DNA of 64,000 bases, from NCBI RefSeq assembly GCF_004337985.1, contig NW_021940921.1:434001-498000 (forward strand), written 5' to 3'. Each line of letters opens with the position of its first letter. Within the stretch, counting starts at the first letter, position 1. Source of the stretch: Pyricularia pennisetigena. Lineage: Eukaryota > Ascomycota > Sordariomycetes > Magnaporthales > Pyriculariaceae. The notes under the pieces are model-generated. The model was not told the origin of the DNA, ran no database searches, and saw only the letters and a list, made by a program, of their open reading frames with translations. Both the position numbers and the translations under genes were made by a program. Shown one piece after another: positions 11,927 to 24,374 of the stretch.

Positions 11927-14906
11927 GTCAGTCCTAGCAATAACATGGTGCAGAAAACTTTCCGGGATAGATCCACAGCCCTAGCATCTTTGAGGTACCT
12001 TTTGAATGGATACTATTAAAAGCTCTTTTGTGTTGAAACAATTGCTCTGCCTTGATGATTGTGCAAGAACAAATGATGATAATTGGATCGAATTATTTTT
12101 TTATAAAAGATGCATGCTACGACTTTATGCTGCTATAGAAACTATTCTTATCCACGCTCCTGTCCTTGGCCATGTCGAGAAAAAAAAAGTTTAGACAGTC
12201 GCCGCCGATATACGGCCTGTGACGCTGGCAGCTCCAGCCGGTGGATGTCCCTCCGGAGCGGCAGGTAAGCTTTTTAGCCCCTCCAAAGTGGGATGAGCTG
12301 ATGACGCTCGGGAGCGGGCAGCCTGGATTCTGCCCCACTAATCGTAATTGAGCCGTTGTGGTTGGCTGGCCAGGGCTTGAAATTTTCACCGCCTTGGGAG
12401 CGGGCTGACTGCATCTGCATAAATGCGGTAAAAAGAATCTAGGGTGCAGGGTAGGAAGCTTGTTGAACCCGACAGCGGAGTCTAGCTTTGTGCACGGGGC
12501 ATCCATCACTTCCCACGGGCTATGAGTCTCAAGCGGGTGGCGATGAGGCCCAGCTCAGCAAAATCTTTACAGCCAGTTTCGGGACGACGGCTGCAAAAAC
12601 CGGATGACATAAACTTATGTAAGTGGTAAGTAAACGGTAAAACCAAGATTGCAATCGTTGCTGATTGATTTCCAGATATGAACTCTTTAAGACGAGACCT
12701 GCATGGGTTAAAAATATATGGAATTGTTATAGCTTAAGTAGGAATTGGAATTCCTCAAGTCATTAGGAAGATATCTCTACCGAGTACAAGCTTGGTGACA
12801 TTCAGTAGCCACAATGCAAGCCGCACCATGTCTATCCAATTTTCCCGATGCTTGAACAGTCTAACTTCCACTAATTTGTCAGTGTAGATCGATCATATTG
12901 CGAAGCGTGCCTGCATAATATTCATCATCAAGACGCATGATGTACAGACCAATTGCGACGCTAAGGGGCGGAATAGGATAGAAAAGCTCTGAACAACGCA
13001 ATTGCTTCATCACCTCCCTCCCTCGTTTGCCTGACAGAGGCTTTGCTCCATTGGCAGATCCCGTTTGCCACTGAACAAAACGCACAGAACGTCAAATCGC
13101 AGCATGGATCATTGTCCACGAGGTTTGTCGACATGTTTTCGACAACTGGCGGAACTACGGCCCACGAGCGTATTTGACGCAGCCCTTTCCACCCCATAGG
13201 GCGGAACCCAAACGAAAAAAAAAAAAGAGGACACAACAACAAAAAAAGGTCGGGTCGGTCTGATGTTGTTTCTGAATCACTTCGGCCTTTGAGCTCTTTT
13301 ATCCCACCGAGATTCTTTGGACGAACGTGAAGATTCTCTGTAACTTTTCCCAGGGTCTTGACATTTTCGTGCCTATTCTAGACTCGTCTAGGTCTACTTT
13401 TAGGAGACTAAACTTCTTGCTGGCTCTCATGAAGCAATTCTGAAACGCACCGCTTCTGTGGGTTGAGTCTATGCCGCTGTTGGTGTTGGCAGTAATTGGG
13501 AAGCGCACTGACTTTCGCCCCAGGAGCATGGGGACCATCTGCCCGGTTGTGCATTCCAAAAGAGACTTGATCGAGCTGCCGGGAATCCTTTCCGGGGCAC
13601 CAGAGCCACAAAGTACTACGATGTTACTCTTGTCAGTTGTCTTGTCGTGTCGTGCCGTCTCATAGGGTTGGTTTTGTCGTGTCGTGGCGTTGGACCCCTC
13701 CCTTCGCCGTAGCTTGGCAAAGCCCCATAGCTCCCTCCGCGGCGAAGAAAACAAGCGAGGATGAGGCGCATCCCAGTCCTAGGCCTTGTTTAGTCAGTTG
13801 TTGGTGGGAGCCACGAGAAAGGGGCTACGAGGTCAGGTCTACGTTGCGTTAGAAAAAAAAAAAAAAAATCCTGGCCAACGACATCATTTTCTTCTCAGTA
13901 TCCTAATCAATGTTATACTAAACTGAATCGAATAATTCTTTCTCTTTCTCCGTCTTATTTACTTCCATCTCTGCTCTTTACTAATTACCAAAGCCAGTTG
14001 TTGGCCTTATTTACCTTCGTTTTATCTTATCTAGCCTCGGTGGTTCACACTTTCCCACCAGTTCCGCGATCAGCAACGTGCGCCCTCTTTTCCCGTGCTG
14101 TACCCCAGCCTTTCTCTAGCTCAGCTGCGCTGGCAAAGTCAAACCAAACCAGCCTTCGTTTTCAGCTTTCGACTTTTAAATTTCCACCTATTCGCAATTG
14201 ACAGTCTTTCATCGTTTCTTTTTGCTATCTTCTTTCCTTTTTATTTCGTGTGATTTATTCCTCTCATTTTCTGCTTATTTTCTGTTACTATATACTATTG
14301 CATACCCTGTTCTTGTTAACTGCTTTTAATAATTCTTCGACGGTCTCTTTTTGAACGACAGCTTACTGGCAGCTGCCGTTTTCCCCGGCCATTTATTCAC
14401 TTTCTTGTTGCGTCATCCCACCCAACGAATCCGAGATCAAACTTCCAGCCCAGCCTCCTTCCTGCAGCTGCGCGAGGGACTAAAAATCACCACCACTGCC
14501 AGGGGTTACTGTTGCCTGCTGACAGCAATTCACCTTATATTCGGCCTCATCTTACATTTATACCCCGACTTGATCTGATCAGATCTAATCTTGAACTGCC
14601 GCGTCCGACAAAACACGAACGTTCATTAACCAACCTCGACTTTCACCATCATTCAAAAGCAATCAGTCAATCAATAACCGAATCACTCTCTTTTCGGCAG
14701 TTGCACGCGCACTCTTGGCCAATCGCGCATAATTGATAGACAATACTGCTACAACCACTCACTCACCCGCTGCAAGCAACAGATCGAGTATTGTACAGCA
14801 GAGCAGCTGGGTTGCACTTTTGTCTCTTTCTCCTCGGCGTAACTGTATACTCGTAGTATACCTTAGTACACGGCCCACCAACAGACATCTCAACCTTCCA
14901 AAAAAG
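11927..14906. other. Long divergent intergenic region with CT-rich leader
   Basis: About 3 kb between DAHP synthase and the plus-strand regulator-like gene. From about 13,870 onward the plus strand is rich in C/T and in CTTTC/TTTCC runs. That is typical of a long fungal 5' leader, and several short upstream open frames lie in it (for example 13998-14201 and 14351-14578). The part before 13,300 shows only domain-less short frames. Confidence 0.5.
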
Positions 14907-16113
14907 ATGTTTTACTCGCAGGGTCAAATGGCCAACCCGCTTGGGTTGATGTCCCTGAAGCGGGGTAGGGATGATGAAGCCACGGAAAGCTGCCAAATTG
15001 GCTTCACTGAGCATCGGAATGTAAGCAACCTTCCAATCTGGTCATTCTAACTTGGTAGCTTCATACTCGACTACAGAGTATTTTTTTTTCTTCTTCTCGA
15101 AGCATACCGCCACCAGAGCTGTTGAAACGACCGCTTTCCGATTGTCGGATTAATATGCAGGTACTGACTGCAATTTTTGTCTCTCTCTATAGAAGCGCAT
15201 ACAGACCCTTCCACTGCGCACGGCCACGCGACCAAGCTTCAACCCAGACACAACCTTCTCATCTCCCGACTCTCTAGCCGTCAAGCCACACGAATTCGCG
15301 TCGGAAAATGGCGATGCATTCCTCGGAAGCTGCTATGCCCAGCAGGCAGCCTACGCTCAGCAACAACAGGAACAGGTCCAGCCCAGCTTCTCGCCATGGT
15401 CATCAACCTCGAGCGGCGCCATCAGCCAGGAATATTCGCATGGTGCCAACGCGGATATGGACATGATGATGGATAGTGAGTGTGGCGGCGACAACCAGAA
15501 CGGCCGGATGCCGACACCCATACTACCCAGCTTTGCAGCGCAGGTCAAGGGTAGCAGCTGGGGTGCCGGTAGTGGCAACGCTTTCCAGAACCAAGGCCAT
15601 GACAGAACAGATGGATTGCCTTCATCACCAGCCATGTCGCCTACCGCATTCCGTGACCGTACAGTTCCTCGGTCTCTTGAACACTCGTCAGCCGCCATTG
15701 CCGACTGGAACCTGGTGCAAAACCGTCCCTTGCCATCGCCGATTAGTGAAAGCGGCGGCGAGGAAATGAGCAGCCCTAACATGGTGCTGGACTGCCAAGG
15801 AAGTTTCCCCTACATGGCGCAGCGTTCGTCCTCGGCAATGGAGCTGCCAATGTACCTTCGGAGCGATAGTCCTACTGCGCCTTCATCACCTCCTCAGGAG
15901 CACCCCAACCTGCATCAATATCAGCAGGTACATCAGCAACGCGAGGGCAGTCCATCGCCGTCTAAGAAGGGCCACACCCGCTCTCGCCACACTGTAAACA
16001 ATTGGACGCTGCATGGGGGTATGAAGAAGTCGTTCAGCATAGGATACCGAGCAGACTGCGAGAAATGTCGCCTCAAGGTTCCGGGTCATTTCAACCACAT
16101 CATAGTCTCTTAG
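14907..16113 (+). CDS. Conserved regulator-like protein with C-terminal CxxC motif
   Basis: Two exons, join(14907..15020,15193..16113), give 344 residues. The 172-bp intron has GTAAGC and CTATAG borders and is phase 0. Residues 16-45 are basic (SLKRGRDDE and, across the junction, NKRIQTLPLR), like a nuclear localisation region. The middle is Ser/Pro/Gln/Met-rich and disordered-looking, with PSP-type proline-directed phosphorylation sites. The last 30 residues hold a compact motif, GYRADCEKCRLKVPGHFNHI, which looks like a conserved fungal signature. No DNA-binding domain is recognisable. A long CT-rich leader upstream suggests translational or transcriptional control. The stop TAG is followed by 162 further open codons in the same frame. 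Confidence 0.78.
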
Positions 16114-16599
16114 AAGGGACAAGATTATTATTATGGAGACCCGGAGCTTCTTGCCCAACTGCCAGAGAAATATTTTGTTGAGCGTGAGGCTCTGAAACAG
16201 AAGAGACTATGGAGACAACAAGAACAACGTAAAATGCGAGCGCTCGCTGATTTGAGTGGGAACGAGGTCCGTCAGGCGACAGATTGGATTACCAAAAATT
16301 GGAAGCGTTGGGAAAGACGCGGGGGACAGCGGTCAAAAATGACATGCGAAGATGCCAACAATAGGCCATGTCAACGGCCCTGGACAAATTCGAATTATAT
16401 TTTCTCGAGCGATGGATACCAGACGAACAGGCTCCGGAAGGCGCCTGTCTCTTCTTGGTCACCAAACTTGCCAGCAGGCAGGCCCTATGAATTGGACCAG
16501 TCCCGGCCTGCTCCACATGCCGTCAGAAACATCTTCGATGGTGACCCTGATGCAGATGATCTTGCGTTTATGTTCTCGCGTATAGATCTGGGCAAGTGA
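16114..16599 (+). other. Open frame continuing in frame past the TAG stop
   Basis: Directly after the TAG at 16111-16113 the same frame stays open for 162 codons to a TGA at 16597-16599. It has a plausible charged segment (RLWRQQEQRK, then WITKNWKRWERR) and an acidic end (DGDPDADDL). The first ATG is at 16234. It could be 3' UTR open by chance, an alternative exon (the bases CTCTTAG at 16107-16113 resemble a 3' splice site), or the remnant of a longer ancestral protein. No domain is recognised. Confidence 0.35.
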
Positions 16600-17295
16600 T
16601 CAGTTGTGCACCACCTGAAGCTTACTTTCTCTTTCAAATGTTTTCCTATGTATCACAGGGTTTCCGGGCCTTTTTTTCGGAGTTGGGGTTATACCAGTCA
16701 TTCTTTTATATCATTTTGCTACCGGGGCACCCCATGAGAGGGTCCCTGGTTGAGGACTCAAGGCGTTTGGTGTTTCAATGGAGGCTAGGACCCATCACTA
16801 CTCATTTCATTTACTGAGCGTCAGACTGGTATTGGAAGCGGCCATAGTTGCCGTTGTCCCCCTCTTACACCCACAAGATCTGGTTTATAGTCACACTATT
16901 ATATGCTATCCACATATGAATAGTCACTAAGCGAAACAAATTACCAACTTTCAGTTTTTCATCATGTCTTAAGAAGTGTTTAGTCTACATCCATCCAACA
17001 AACCAATCGACCTCGCTCAAGTCATTCAATAAGTAATTCCATGACCATGCGAATGTCTTGTTGGAGATATTGACTTTCTATTGAAACGGACTAAATCCCC
17101 GACGCCATCGTAATGCACATGTGATACCCATTTCTACAACTAAGAGTACATGCCTTTTCTGGGCTTCAGCCTCCTCCTGTCCTACCATGCCCGTCTACAG
17201 ATTTTACAGAGCCTCCTTGTTTCCCCCAGAGAGCAAGCGTCCGAGCAATCTCCAAGTACAGCTTTCGCCTTCCAGCTTTATTGGTGCCATCGGGG
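16600..17295. other. Intergenic between convergent genes
   Basis: About 700 bp, probably the two 3' UTRs. Nothing else is supported. Confidence 0.5.
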
Positions 17296-18437
17296 CTACC
17301 AAAACCAGCCCTTTTTCGGCGGTGTTGAGCCTGCATCCGTCGCAAGCGCAGCGTCACCTGCTGCGGTGGCAGGACTGGTGCTGCTGCTGGGCTTGCTCAT
17401 GCGGATACTGCTCGCGGCCTTTTCGAGTTGCGGTGCGGCTGCAACAGTTCCTATCTTGTCCAGCATGCCGCCGCTGGCCTGGTTCTCCTTCTCCTTTTCA
17501 AAAGCAGCCTTGGCCTTGTCCTCGACTGTCTTGACGATACCGCCCGCGGCCGCCGCGGCGTCGCTTGCAGCAGTCCTGGGCTTCCCTGCGACGACATCAT
17601 CTTCCGTCTTCAGTCCGCCAAACAAGAATCCCTTGACCGCCTGCCAACCTGTTTGGTTCATGTCGATCGAGGGTGTCTCGGGTTGTGTTACCGTCGCCTC
17701 TACTGCTGCTGGCGGCTTCGTCGCTGTCCTTGCGGAGGTGTTGCTGAAGAAGGATGTGTCGATACCTTTGGCCTTGGCCTCCTCAACCAGGGCGATCTGC
17801 TCGGCCGTCGCGTCGCCACGCATATAGGCCAGACGGGCGGCCTGCAGAGATGACTCGTCCATCTCCTTCTGGGCAGCTATGAACTCGCTCTTACGTTTGC
17901 GATTGTACACCATCATGTCAAAGGCGGCATAGGCCGTCACGACAGTCGCGATTGCTGCGTGGGATTATATCCAGTGTCAGTGAAAACACTCCTTCAGCCC
18001 TGTCTCTCCATAAACATATGCAGAGTGGGTGTGTGTGCCATACCAGTAAAACCAATCAGCCCCAGCACGGTGAATCGGTGCACGCGGTCCAGGATCGGTC
18101 GGCTCCTGTCGACAAACTTGTCCAGGAACGTCAGCTCGGCGTTGCGAGCAGCCAGGTGCTGGGCGCGCAGGCGTGCGACGCGCTGCTCGGGAGTTTCGTT
18201 TATGTGAGCTCCGGGCGTGGGCATGCCGCCTCCTCCGGGAGGTTGCTGCGACTGGGGCGGTGGTCTCCTGGGGTCTTTGAATTTGGATGAGACAGGGCGG
18301 GCGGCCGCATCGGCTGATGATGGAGGTTGGAATCTGGAGGACTCGGCGGCCTTGGATGCGGCGTGTGGTGTAGTAGGAGTGAATCGGGTGGCGTCCGAGA
18401 CGCTCCGGGGCGTCCTGGCCCCTGATGATGAGGCCAT
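17296..18437 (-). CDS. Mitochondrial inner-membrane protein, possible COX assembly factor
   Basis: Two exons, complement(17296..17954,18044..18437), give 350 residues. The intron has a GTATGG donor and a CGCAG acceptor. The N-terminus (1-95) is Ser/Pro/Arg-rich. A conserved core follows: ETPEQRVARLRAQH, then FVDRSRPILDRVHRF, then one membrane segment formed across the exon junction (GLIGFT joined to AIATVVTAYAAF), then MVYNRKRKSEF and an Ala/Lys-rich helical tail ending GWFW. The core resembles fungal proteins labelled cytochrome oxidase c assembly domain (COX14-like). I am only moderately sure of that name. It is divergent from the eL13 gene, about 1.1 kb away. Confidence 0.68.
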
Positions 18438-19521
18438 GGTTTATTGTAGACTTTTTTTTGGGAAGTATTAAAAATCGAAGGATTGTAGGAGAAGTGAAGA
18501 ACAGGGTGAAAACAGAGAAAAGAGACAGGACAAATTTAAAAAAAAAAAAAAAGAAGATTGTGTAGATCAAAAACTGGTATTGGAGATTACAACGGGCAGA
18601 GAGGTGAAGAAGAGATACAATATGGACTGAGACAATCGCTGTCGTCGTCGATTTTGACTGAGGTAGCTTGGCTCGAAGAAAAAAGCTCGTTGTCTGGCGT
18701 CAGGAGATTTCTGCGGAGCTTCTGGGGAGCTAGCTGCAATTGGTGCACGGGCCACAACAGGATCGGCTGCAGACACTTGGTTGGGAATCGATTGAATCGT
18801 TGCGTTTACAGATGTTGATTGCTGTAGGTGTGCCTTTCTTTATGCAACCAGATCCAGATCGAAGTACTTCGTTTGTTTTATTGAAGTCAAATGAGGAGGT
18901 TTTTTTGATCGGGCAGCAAAGATGCTAATTGATTTCCCCTAAGGGTCCTAGGATCAAGTCGAAACTGTAAGTTGCAGGAAGCGTTCTTCTCTCTACGTAG
19001 TTAACAGGCGTCAATCCGCTGTATTTAGTAGTCGCAATATATCACTTTAGCACCTGCCAGAGTGAGCTGGAGAAGCAGACTTGATTTTACACGAAGACAT
19101 GTTGTAGAGACATGTCTCCGCACCTGAAGAATCTCCAGCAGATCAGAAATTCAGTACCAGGTTTGAACTTTGATCCGTAGATTCTACCAAACCCAACACG
19201 CTCCCAACCGGCTGGCTGCATGACATGACATGACATGACATCGAAGTGGCAGCCGCACGTGATTGAACACCGTCCAACACACCATGCGAGAGACTAGCCT
19301 ACTATTAGCCTGACAATTAAGGCACCACAAAATTTTGCCCTGCCCAACCCCACCTAGCCCGCCAATCAGCTAGTCTCCACTTCCTGTAGGGTTTTGTAGC
19401 CCTCTGCAACTTTTTGCCGGGTCGCTAGACATCCATCAATTCGATCTTGGAGGAGCACGTCGCCGTCGTTGAGAATCAGCACCACTACTAACCCACAGCT
19501 TGCCGTCGCGGATTCTTCACA
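18438..19521. promoter_or_regulatory. Divergent intergenic/promoter region
   Basis: It lies between the mitochondrial membrane protein (minus) and eL13 (plus). It holds a short pentanucleotide repeat (ATGAC type) at about 19221-19241 and a CCAAT sequence near 19362, about 160 bp before the eL13 start. No gene is supported. Confidence 0.45.
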
Positions 19522-20548
19522 ATGGTACGCCCTTCTCGATCGTGACGAATGAATCTTGTCCAGATCCCAGAGATACTGACTATCCATGATTTTCAACGAA
19601 ATAGGCGATCAAGCACAACAACCAGATCCCCCACAACCGTTAGTAGCCCCGTCTCCCACTCCAGCCAGCGACGACGAAACTCGAATGGAAAGGCACTATA
19701 CCAAGAGCTCGAACCGAGACTGACGAAGACATGCAGACTTCCGCAAGGACTGGCAGCGCCGCGTCCGGTGCCACTTCGACCAGGTACGATACGACGAATT
19801 TCAGAATTGGAGAGAATTATGATTCTCAAGGCCAAATCAACTGGAGCATAGGATAGGAGATGCTTGCTCATGGGCCTGATCTCGAGCAAACGCTGACTTT
19901 TTTTTTTTTTTTTTGGTGGAATAGCCCGGCAAGAAGGCATCGCGAAGAGTCGCACGCCGCGCAAAGGCCGCTAAGGTCGCTCCTCGCCCCGTCGACCTGT
20001 TGAGGCCCGTTGTGCAATGCCCGACCATCAAGTACAACCGCCGTGCCCGCCTCGGCCGCGGCTTCACCCTTGACGAGCTCAAGGTACGGCGTTCCCAGTG
20101 GTGTTTTTTTGCAAAGCCTTTACGGCCAGTAGGGGGATAGAATCCTGGGCGAAACATAGATCTAACACTACGTCTTTCACAGGCTGCTGGTCTGCATAAG
20201 CTCCAGGCCCGTACCATCGGTATCTCAGTCGATGGCCGCCGCCGCAACCTCTCTGAGGAGTCGCTCGCCCGCAACGTCGAGCGCCTCAAGGCCTACAAGG
20301 CCAAGCTCGTTGTCATGCCCAAGAAGGGCAAGAAGCCCGAGGTTGCCGACAAGACCGCCCACAAGATCTCCGCCGTCGTCCCCATCGTCCCCCCTGTTGG
20401 TGTCAGCGAGATCAGCAAGTCGGACATCCCCAAGTCGGACAAGAGCGCATACCGCCAACTGCGCGAGGCCAGGGCCAACGCCCGTCACGAGGGCAAGCGG
20501 GAGAAGCGTCTGAGGGAGAAGGCCGACGAGGAGAAGGCCAAGAAATAG
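19522..20548 (+). CDS. RPL13: 60S ribosomal protein eL13
   Basis: Five exons, join(19522..19524,19605..19638,19737..19783,19925..20083,20183..20548), give 202 residues. The protein starts [20 protein letters not shown], diagnostic for eL13 of the cytosolic large subunit. It continues with [18 protein letters not shown] and ends in a Lys/Glu-rich tail ([11 protein letters not shown]). All junctions use GT/AG and keep frame. Exon 1 contributes only the ATG, after which a GTACGC donor follows at once. The T-run before exon 4 is a long polypyrimidine tract. Intron-rich ribosomal protein genes are normal for this group of fungi. Confidence 0.95.
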
Positions 20549-21032
20549 ACAAGATACCATCTATGAAAAAGAAACGTCTTTCTATCCTTGTCGCCGCCTT
20601 TTGTCATTTTTTTCGGAGCTTTTTTCATCTTTCTGTCATGTTTCTTGGGCGTGTGGGGTGCAACGAACGAGACGTGGTTATGGTTCTCTGCTCGTCACAG
20701 GCACATCACACTAAAGGTAGTCTCGGTTGGTTCTGCTTTCTCGCGGTCTGCTCCAGGGAAAATAAAATTAGGAGAACATGGTGTGGTGGTTTCTTAGGGC
20801 CGTTTATTTCACGGAGCAACACAGGGCATGGTTTCAGAAACTTCACTGCATCGCGGGTCTGCTAGATGTATTCTGATAATGAATACGGAATGAATGGGAA
20901 GGCAAAGCACTTTCTACTTGATGCCTTGTGGTCACGGATGGTGTATTACTGGTGGTGATGTGAGGATTGAGCTCGACTAGTGAGGACATGAACGTGTATG
21001 TATGTGTGATTTTTCTGTCTAACTTCCCGTCG
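20549..21032. other. Intergenic between convergent genes
   Basis: Presumed 3' UTRs of eL13 and of the SmgGDS-like gene. Nothing else is seen. Confidence 0.5.
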
Positions 21033-23445
21033 CTACGCGTCTGCCGCTGGCTGCTCCCGCTCACCAAGCACCATCTCGCCACCGGTCTGCATAAGTTGTC
21101 GGAGTCTAGTCTTGGACTCCTCGGACAGAACCTCCAGCGCGGCCTCACTCTTGAGCAGCTCAACCAGCAGCACCAGGACATTCTCCCGATCGATCTTGGC
21201 CATCTGCGCCGCCTGCCTGGGGTCCGCTTGCTTCGGCTCCAGACCCAACCCTTGCACGCCATCCACAGTGGCGAGCTGCTTCTTGTTCTGCTCCTCCTCC
21301 GTCTTCCTGGCAGCCTCCTCGGCGGCCTGGCTCTGGCCGAGGCTCACGGCGCGCTCCAGTGCTGCCAGGGCCTCTGCGCTGCTCGTCAGGGCACGGGCGA
21401 CGAGCGGCGCGCCGTCCGAGCCGCGGCGGGCCATGATCGCCAGCACGAACCAGGCCTCGCTGCGGAGCGCGGGGAAGCGTGCTTGGGTCAGCAGGAAGGC
21501 GAGCAGATGGTGGAGGCCGTCGTGGCGGGCGAGGAAGTTTCCGAGCGGCCCGGCAGGCGCCGTAGAGTCCTGCCAGGCCGGGGAAGTCAGGATTGTGACT
21601 TCCGGTCCGCTGCTGCCGCCGTGCAGGACCCTGCAGAGGGCGAGGGCGGTGCGGGATGCCTCGGTCTTTGTGGGCTCTGTCGGGGCCGTGGTGAAGACGT
21701 CGATCAGGGCGTGGAGTTGGGTCCTTGGCTGCTTGGTGGTGCTGTCGTCAGAGGACGTGGTGGCAGATAGGGGCTCGCAGAAGAGGCGGGCGTTGGAGGG
21801 CGTTCCTGTCAAGAGCAGCCGGCAGAGAGATATCGTGGCGAGCTGAGTCTGCGGCTGAGTGTCTTTGTGGGCCCAGATAAAAGGTAGCAGGCCGGTAGTT
21901 GACGTCTCCCCGTCGTCGCCTGTTGGTTTGTTGACGGTGCTCAGGAGGTGCTCGCCAAGGACTGGGCGGTTCCCCGAGGGGATGGCGAGGTTCTTGAGTA
22001 AGCCAATAGCGGAATGCAGCACCGCACCCGGGGCAGCATCGTCAGGCCCCGGCGTAGAATGGTACTCGTTGGCGAGGAAGGATATGAGCGGCTTGTGGAT
22101 GCCCAAGGTTTCAACAAGCCAGGACGTCTTGGCGTCGTCGCAGGCGAGATTTCCAAACGTGAGACATGCGGCTTCTTGCAGTGGGGAGTGATGTCTAGAA
22201 AGCCAGTCGGTCGTGACTCCGTGTTCGGCCAACCACTTGGTCGGGTTGCCGTCTGATGATGTTGAGAATGACTCGGACCAGCTTGGTTGGGAGGACAGGT
22301 CGGCAACGATACCGACTAGCGCCTTGCGCATGTTGATAAGCTGGTTGGCATCATCAATATCATCATCATCAGCGTCTGCGAACGAATAACATGTACATGC
22401 TGTCTCGAGACTTTTGTAGATGGCATATGAGTCTGAAGGTGATGTGGATGCCGTAGCGATCCGATCTGGGGTTAGATAGGCCGTGGCCGTGCAAAGCAGG
22501 CTGACAAAATCCTCAATGTCGAGTGGTGAATTTGCTGCTGGCCAAGAATGTGGTAACGAGGCGCATTGCAGGAGGGTGATGGGGATGAGTGTATCCGGCG
22601 AGGCCTTTTCGTAATTTGTTGATGCGAGGAGGCCGATCGTCTTTGCTGCAATTCCCACGAGGTGTGGTGCCTTGGCCACCCGTGGACTTTGAAGCCATTT
22701 TACAAGTTCCCTAGAGAGGCCTGCCTCTGCCGCCTTCGCATGGGCAGGCTCTGTAGGGTGTGTTCATGCCCATCAGCAAAGTCTTGGGTTTTATGAAGGG
22801 GTAAAGGGAACTTTGACAGACCATATTCTATACAAATATTGTGCAACGAAGGAATCACAAATGGAACAAGTTCGTCCTCGACGAGAAGCTTGATTATCGG
22901 CGGAAAATATGCCCCATCGACTACCCGTGCTCTGTTTTCGTCTAGGCGGGACAGGGTGGCAGGTCAGATACAAGCGCAAACATGACGGATACACAAACGT
23001 GGTCAAACGGACCACAGCAGGTTCAGTAGCCAACGCCTACCTGTATCCGCGCACGAGTTGCCGACAAGACGAAGTGCCTGGACCTTGAGTGCTTGATCCG
23101 TATCTGGTTCGGCGAGTAAATCTAGGCAGAAGTCCAAGATTCCAGAATCACCGATGGGGGTTCTCCATGAAGCTGGGCATTTCCAGAGCGTGGTCAGCCG
23201 TGTTGTCTGAAAGCCGTCGGAAAAAACTGACCGTCACGACTGCCTGTTGCTAGCTTTTGCGTGATGGCTAAGAGATCGTCAAGCGATCCTGGTTGCCGGA
23301 GCTGCTGTGCGCGGGCAAGAACCGTCTTGAGGCCCTGGGTGCGCTGTGTCTTCACATCTTGAGGAAGGGCATCGTCGTTATCGTCACCGCTAAGTTTGGT
23401 GCTGTTCATATATTCCAGCAGGCTGGTGATGTCCTCGGCTGCCAT
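21033..23445 (-). CDS. Armadillo-repeat protein, SmgGDS/RAP1GDS1-like
   Basis: Four exons, complement(21033..22750,22822..22941,23041..23172,23232..23445), give 727 residues. Donors are GTCAGT, GTAGGC and a weak GTCTGT; acceptors are CCCAG, CCTAG and TACAG. All joins are phase 1 and keep frame. The protein is alpha-helical with armadillo-like units: LKVQALRLVGNSCAD, then VPFVIPSLHNICIEY, HSPLQEAACLTFGNLACDD, AVLHSAIGLLKNLAIPSGNR, and near the end RSEAWFVLAIMARRG. These N-rich ARM motifs and the order resemble SmgGDS, a guanine-nucleotide exchange factor and chaperone for small GTPases. Fungal members are longer than the roughly 600-residue animal protein. The GTPase partner cannot be read from sequence. 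The third donor is the least certain junction. Confidence 0.75.
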
Positions 23446-24374
23446 AGTGGTAGGCGTTGTTTGCAGTGGGCAGCAAACTAACTAAATCACGGTTTGCGAC
23501 AGATTTAATGGCAGATGGAGCGTCCAGATAAAAAGTCTACGTTGAAGCCGAACTTTCCTGGAGCCTAGAGGGGTAGCGCAGGATCAACCAGAGCCAAAAT
23601 GACTGCCCACCATCGCGGGGCCCAATTCCGACGATACAAGCATGACAGGGCTCACAATGTCAATCAACTGCGTCGTTTACAACTGAAGCTTGTGCACCGC
23701 TAGCTAACTACCAAACACAACTTGATCGAATCTAAACCTGCGGTCCCCAGACCCCGCAAACTCAATACATCCATTTTTCTTGCATTACAACTCCCCCAGA
23801 AAAACCACCAAGCTCATCTTCTTCATGACACCACTCAAGGCGGCGCACACAATGAAAAAAGAGGTGGGTTATCAAAAATTGCGCCAGGGTTGGCCCCGAA
23901 GGACAAACCAGAACGGTCGACGCCACGGTGTGCAATGCAGGTCTCCCGTTCTCCGGCTCCGTCTTCTTGATCACGGAACTCGGCCAACAAGGTAAGTATG
24001 AAGAGAGAAAGAGATCAAAGAGAGGTCAAGAGAGAAGGGCGGGCAATAGAGGCCTTTAAATAGACCACTTTTCAAGCGGACTCCGCCAGCTGCAAACTTT
24101 TCCTGGATCTCACCAATCACAAATTAGGGTGGCTGGCCAAGACCTGGTGCCTGGTTAATAAGGTTTACCAGTGCATTCTAACAGTGAAGTGGAGAAAAGT
24201 ACACGGCCGTTTCCATCTGCTACTGCACACAGACACAAGCGATACCTTCAATTCATAGTTTCGTTCGCAACCAACTTTTATTTATCAAATCGAACTATTC
24301 TAAACCTTAATGCCAATTGCTGCATCGCGCTGTCTGCTATCAGATGACAAAAGGTACCCCTAGCCTGTACACAC
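23446..24374. other. Intergenic, no supported gene
   Basis: It lies between two minus-strand genes. The 82- and 71-codon plus-strand frames at 23722-23995 overlap each other and lack domains. Confidence 0.5.

Noticed and set aside
13299..13754. 151-codon minus-strand frame
   Set aside because: No domain, no coding-like bias, and it overlaps open frames on the other strand.
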